64,000 nt of DNA from Mactra quadrangularis (taxonomy: Eukaryota; Mollusca; Bivalvia; Venerida; Mactridae). The DNA is taken from assembly GCA_025267735.1 (NCBI GenBank), contig CM046304.1:13144001-13208000 (forward strand). Reading direction: 5' to 3'. Below are positions 61,136-64,000 of this stretch, in pieces. A program made the translations under genes and the position numbers. A model generated the notes under the pieces. That model saw nothing but the letters and a program-made list of their open reading frames with translations, searched no databases and was not told the origin of the DNA. Numbering within the stretch: the stretch's first letter is position 1; each line of letters opens with the position of its first letter.

Positions 61136-64000
61136 GAGATTATGTGACGTGGAATGAGACTTTGGGGCTTATTTGCGTGACGTCGTTTTTTCAGAACAGC
61201 TTTTACAAAGAGTTGTTATCACACCGTTTTGATATGCAGAAATCTGAATTTGCTGTTTGTATAAAGATAATAAATCGCATTTTTTTTAGACATAGTGGCA
61301 TGTCTTTGACTCAAGATAAACCAGTAAACTTAGTGTGTTCGTAAGTACAAATATATTCATTTTCTCATTTGCCTGATGAAATTTGAACTGTCAATTGAAC
61401 TGTTTATTGCATTTTTGTTAACAAGTTTATTCAGCCTGTTGGTTTCAAGACATGACTGTTGTTTATCTCTTGTTAAATTCAGACAGGCATTTTCGTCCCC
61501 AAGCATTTCGCCCTCGTTCATCGGTGTTGACAACGACGGTTAAACCTGACACCTGTACAGTGTAAAATGAATAAACCAAAGTCAATATTATGAATAGATG
61601 TCATAAAATCCTCCTTATATATCATTTTAGACAAATAAATTTAGTTTTTAAATGCAGGCCCCTGTTACATAGGACTGGTGCTGAGGTACCTGTCCCCAAT
61701 TATTTTAACTTTATGTGATATAAGCAACAACAGAATGAGTACAGTATTTGATTCTTTTTTTAAACTGACAAAAGTGTCCTATAAATTTATTTGTCCCTTC
61801 TTTGGAAGTAAAATACTTCTTATGGTGTTATTATTTAGTAGAAGCAGCTATAATGACTAATGTCAAGTGTGTCAATATAAGTCATCCATCAATAAATCAT
61901 AAAAAAGTCAATGATAAACTAAAGCCTGAAACACCCCGAAAAAAGTTACCCGTAGCAAACCATCCTATATCTGAATTAGGGCTGCAAATGCTAGGGAATT
62001 GCCTTAGTGAAATTTAAAGAATGAATTCCATACATCTCTAAGGCTACAAAATGACCTCAGTTGTATGTAGTTGTCGTGAACCCAGTGAACCCGGTTAACA
62101 ATTCATTTTGACTTGTAAACTGACTATTTTCCAGACTTAAAGCCTAAACATTTTCTTTGCTTAATGCATGATGTGTAATGAAACTAGTCAGTATAAAAGC
62201 TAAAAAATATTTATCTAAACATAGTAACACTGAAAGGAGTTCTAAACAAAAGAAAGCTGATATGTAAATACTGCTGAAATTACACCAGTGACAGACTGAC
62301 AATAATAGTATGAGTCCAGAGAGGGTTTTATTAGTTTGTGCTGCAGGACAGACAAAATATTGTGTGGAAAATAATGAATTATTGGTATTCCTTTCACTTC
62401 TGATATGAAATTAGGTGTAAAGTAAACAAGAATGATATACACATATTCATTTTAAATTCTTTTTTTCAGGAAAACCAATATGAATGTAAGATGAAAATAC
62501 AACCATGTTAGGTTAATGTTGTCATGTTAGATAAGGAAGGTGTTGCTATCATCAAGAAGTTGATACTATTCATTGAATGACAATTCACTTAACAGTACAG
62601 TATTAATTGCAAATGCCATGCAAGAAGAAAACGTATCTAAGACCACTTGATGATACACATGTGTCAACTCTTAACAATACCTACAGTATTTATTTTACTT
62701 GTACACATAGTCATAAATTTATCTAAAGAAAAAACACTGCGGAGGAGTTTTACAATCTAAAGTTTACCTTTATATGTTTTGTTTACGCGACCTGATACAC
62801 TTTGTTACTTCAGTGCAGCGTAAAAGGAACACATGATAATGCTTTCAAATAGCTACACATTGCGTGAGTGAGGTAGTTAAATCAAAGCTTACATTAGAAT
62901 CCTACAGAAAACACAAAAACGCCCTCACATTAATTTTCATTGTTGTAGATTCTCGTGAAAAGCAAATTGCGTTTTGCAAGGATTTTGTTAACTTTATTTC
63001 TGCTCGCAGTTTTTGTTAATGCTTTCATGATGAGAAAATAACAAACTGCACGAGATACTTGGTAACCCTACTGTTAATCAAATGATGTTCGCTCTGTCAT
63101 AAATTATTGTCACAATGCAATATGAACTTCTATTTTGTTTTCTAAATATTTGTTTGGTAATTGTTTGGTTCCTTTGACGTTCAAAATGATTGATTTTATC
63201 TCTGCGTGTAATTTATTATTTTATTTTTTCATTAGAAAAAATCTGCATGAGATAGTTTGTAACCCCATATTTAATCAAAACAACTTTGAAAATGTCAGGA
63301 GTACTAGTTCACAAAATATCCAGTGGTTTAGAGAAAAGTTTCAGTTAGATCGCTCAGTTTTTACATGTTTTTGCATGTGGTTTCCCATGTCAAGAAGCAG
63401 ACTGTAACAAATTCTCATCTAAATACGCCGAGGACACTTACATTAAGTCATTAAGATAATTTGTACTTCAATGGATGTAATCCTGTAGTCTGCATTACAC
63501 GTTAACATACAGACGATTGCTGTTGGTGCAATTGAAGTTCATGTAATCTAATCTGACTAATGTAAGATAAAGGTCCCTTGTTTCTCTACCGTTTGTTGTT
63601 AAAGCAATACTCTCCAATAAAAACTCATGTCTGACAACGCTATACCAATTTTAAATAATAGGAGATTATATCTTACTGGTAATGCAATTCTGAAACACAG
63701 AATTATATTACGTACCAAGTTTTATAACACAAGCAAAAATTAATTTGTATTGATCAAAACGCATTTTATGACTTTCATGTTCTAAATCAATTTGAGGTAA
63801 AACAATATCTCTTATATGATTTAAAATTAAGATTTGCATATCAAATAGTCTCTCGGGGAGTACATGTTATAATTGACTTAGTTTAGTGTTCTTTAATTTC
63901 ATATTGATTACATTGAACATTTAATATTAAACGAGTGATAAGTATAACAGGGATTTCATTTGAGAGAAAATATTATTTTATAAATTTGATTTATTTAGAT
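61136..64000. other. AT-rich DNA without a supported gene
   Basis: Contains short ORFs (61129-61344, 61678-61860, 61802-62017, 63135-63407) with no family I recognise. A local duplication relates 62970-63090 to 63180-63280 (see findings). No tRNA or other RNA gene seen. Confidence 0.4.

Noticed and set aside
61802..62017. 71-codon ORF with a less AT-biased, protein-like end (ISELGLQMLGNCLSEI)
   Set aside because: No clear acceptor in a compatible phase, no partner exon and no recognisable family. Not enough to call a gene.

Overview
The window looks like nuclear DNA of an invertebrate animal, most likely a bivalve mollusc. It is very AT-rich, almost free of long ORFs and dense in repeats. 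It carries tRNA-derived SINEs, a (CCGT)n-bearing interspersed element of a type I associate with bivalve genomes, and an intron-containing F-type lectin gene. The species assignment is inference. Most single-frame ORFs here are chance readings of AT-rich sequence; the one convincing gene only appears when splice sites are joined.

Positions 1-37190 are a head-to-tail array of about four diverged copies of a non-coding unit of about 8 kb, starting near 1, 8561, 16567 and 28815. Copies 2 and 3 are the closest pair. Copy 3 is swollen by a 5767-bp non-autonomous DNA transposon (18179-23945) with terminal inverted repeats of about 0.5 kb and a TTA target duplication. Inside that element sit a 5'-truncated LINE (inserted into its left inverted repeat), a SINE and a 679-bp CpG-rich MITE that also has a TTA duplication. 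Copies 1, 2 and 4 carry their own private insertions: a perfect hairpin, a possible transposon footprint, a 322-bp tandem duplication and others.

Positions 39688-43968 hold the one gene I can support. It has six coding exons on the minus strand with compatible splice phases and encodes 344 residues: N-terminal hydrophobic segment, PAN/apple-like domain, small Cys-rich exon, CCP/sushi domain, C-terminal F-type lectin (fucolectin) domain. This is the architecture of a surface or secreted recognition protein. Its introns and 3' flank hold two copies of one MITE, a (CCGT)n element and SINE pieces.

Positions 43969-48000 show no gene. Positions about 48-61 kb form a second repeat complex: a block series Y-X-Z exists as an inverted copy (49.2-51.8 kb) facing a direct copy (52.1-55.0 kb), followed by further direct copies (55.1-58.4 kb and 59.1-60.2 kb). 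One copy of this complex carries a decayed fragment of 18S rRNA (54013-54224) that is absent from its sister copy. The last 3 kb hold a SINE fragment, a small local duplication and no gene that I can support.
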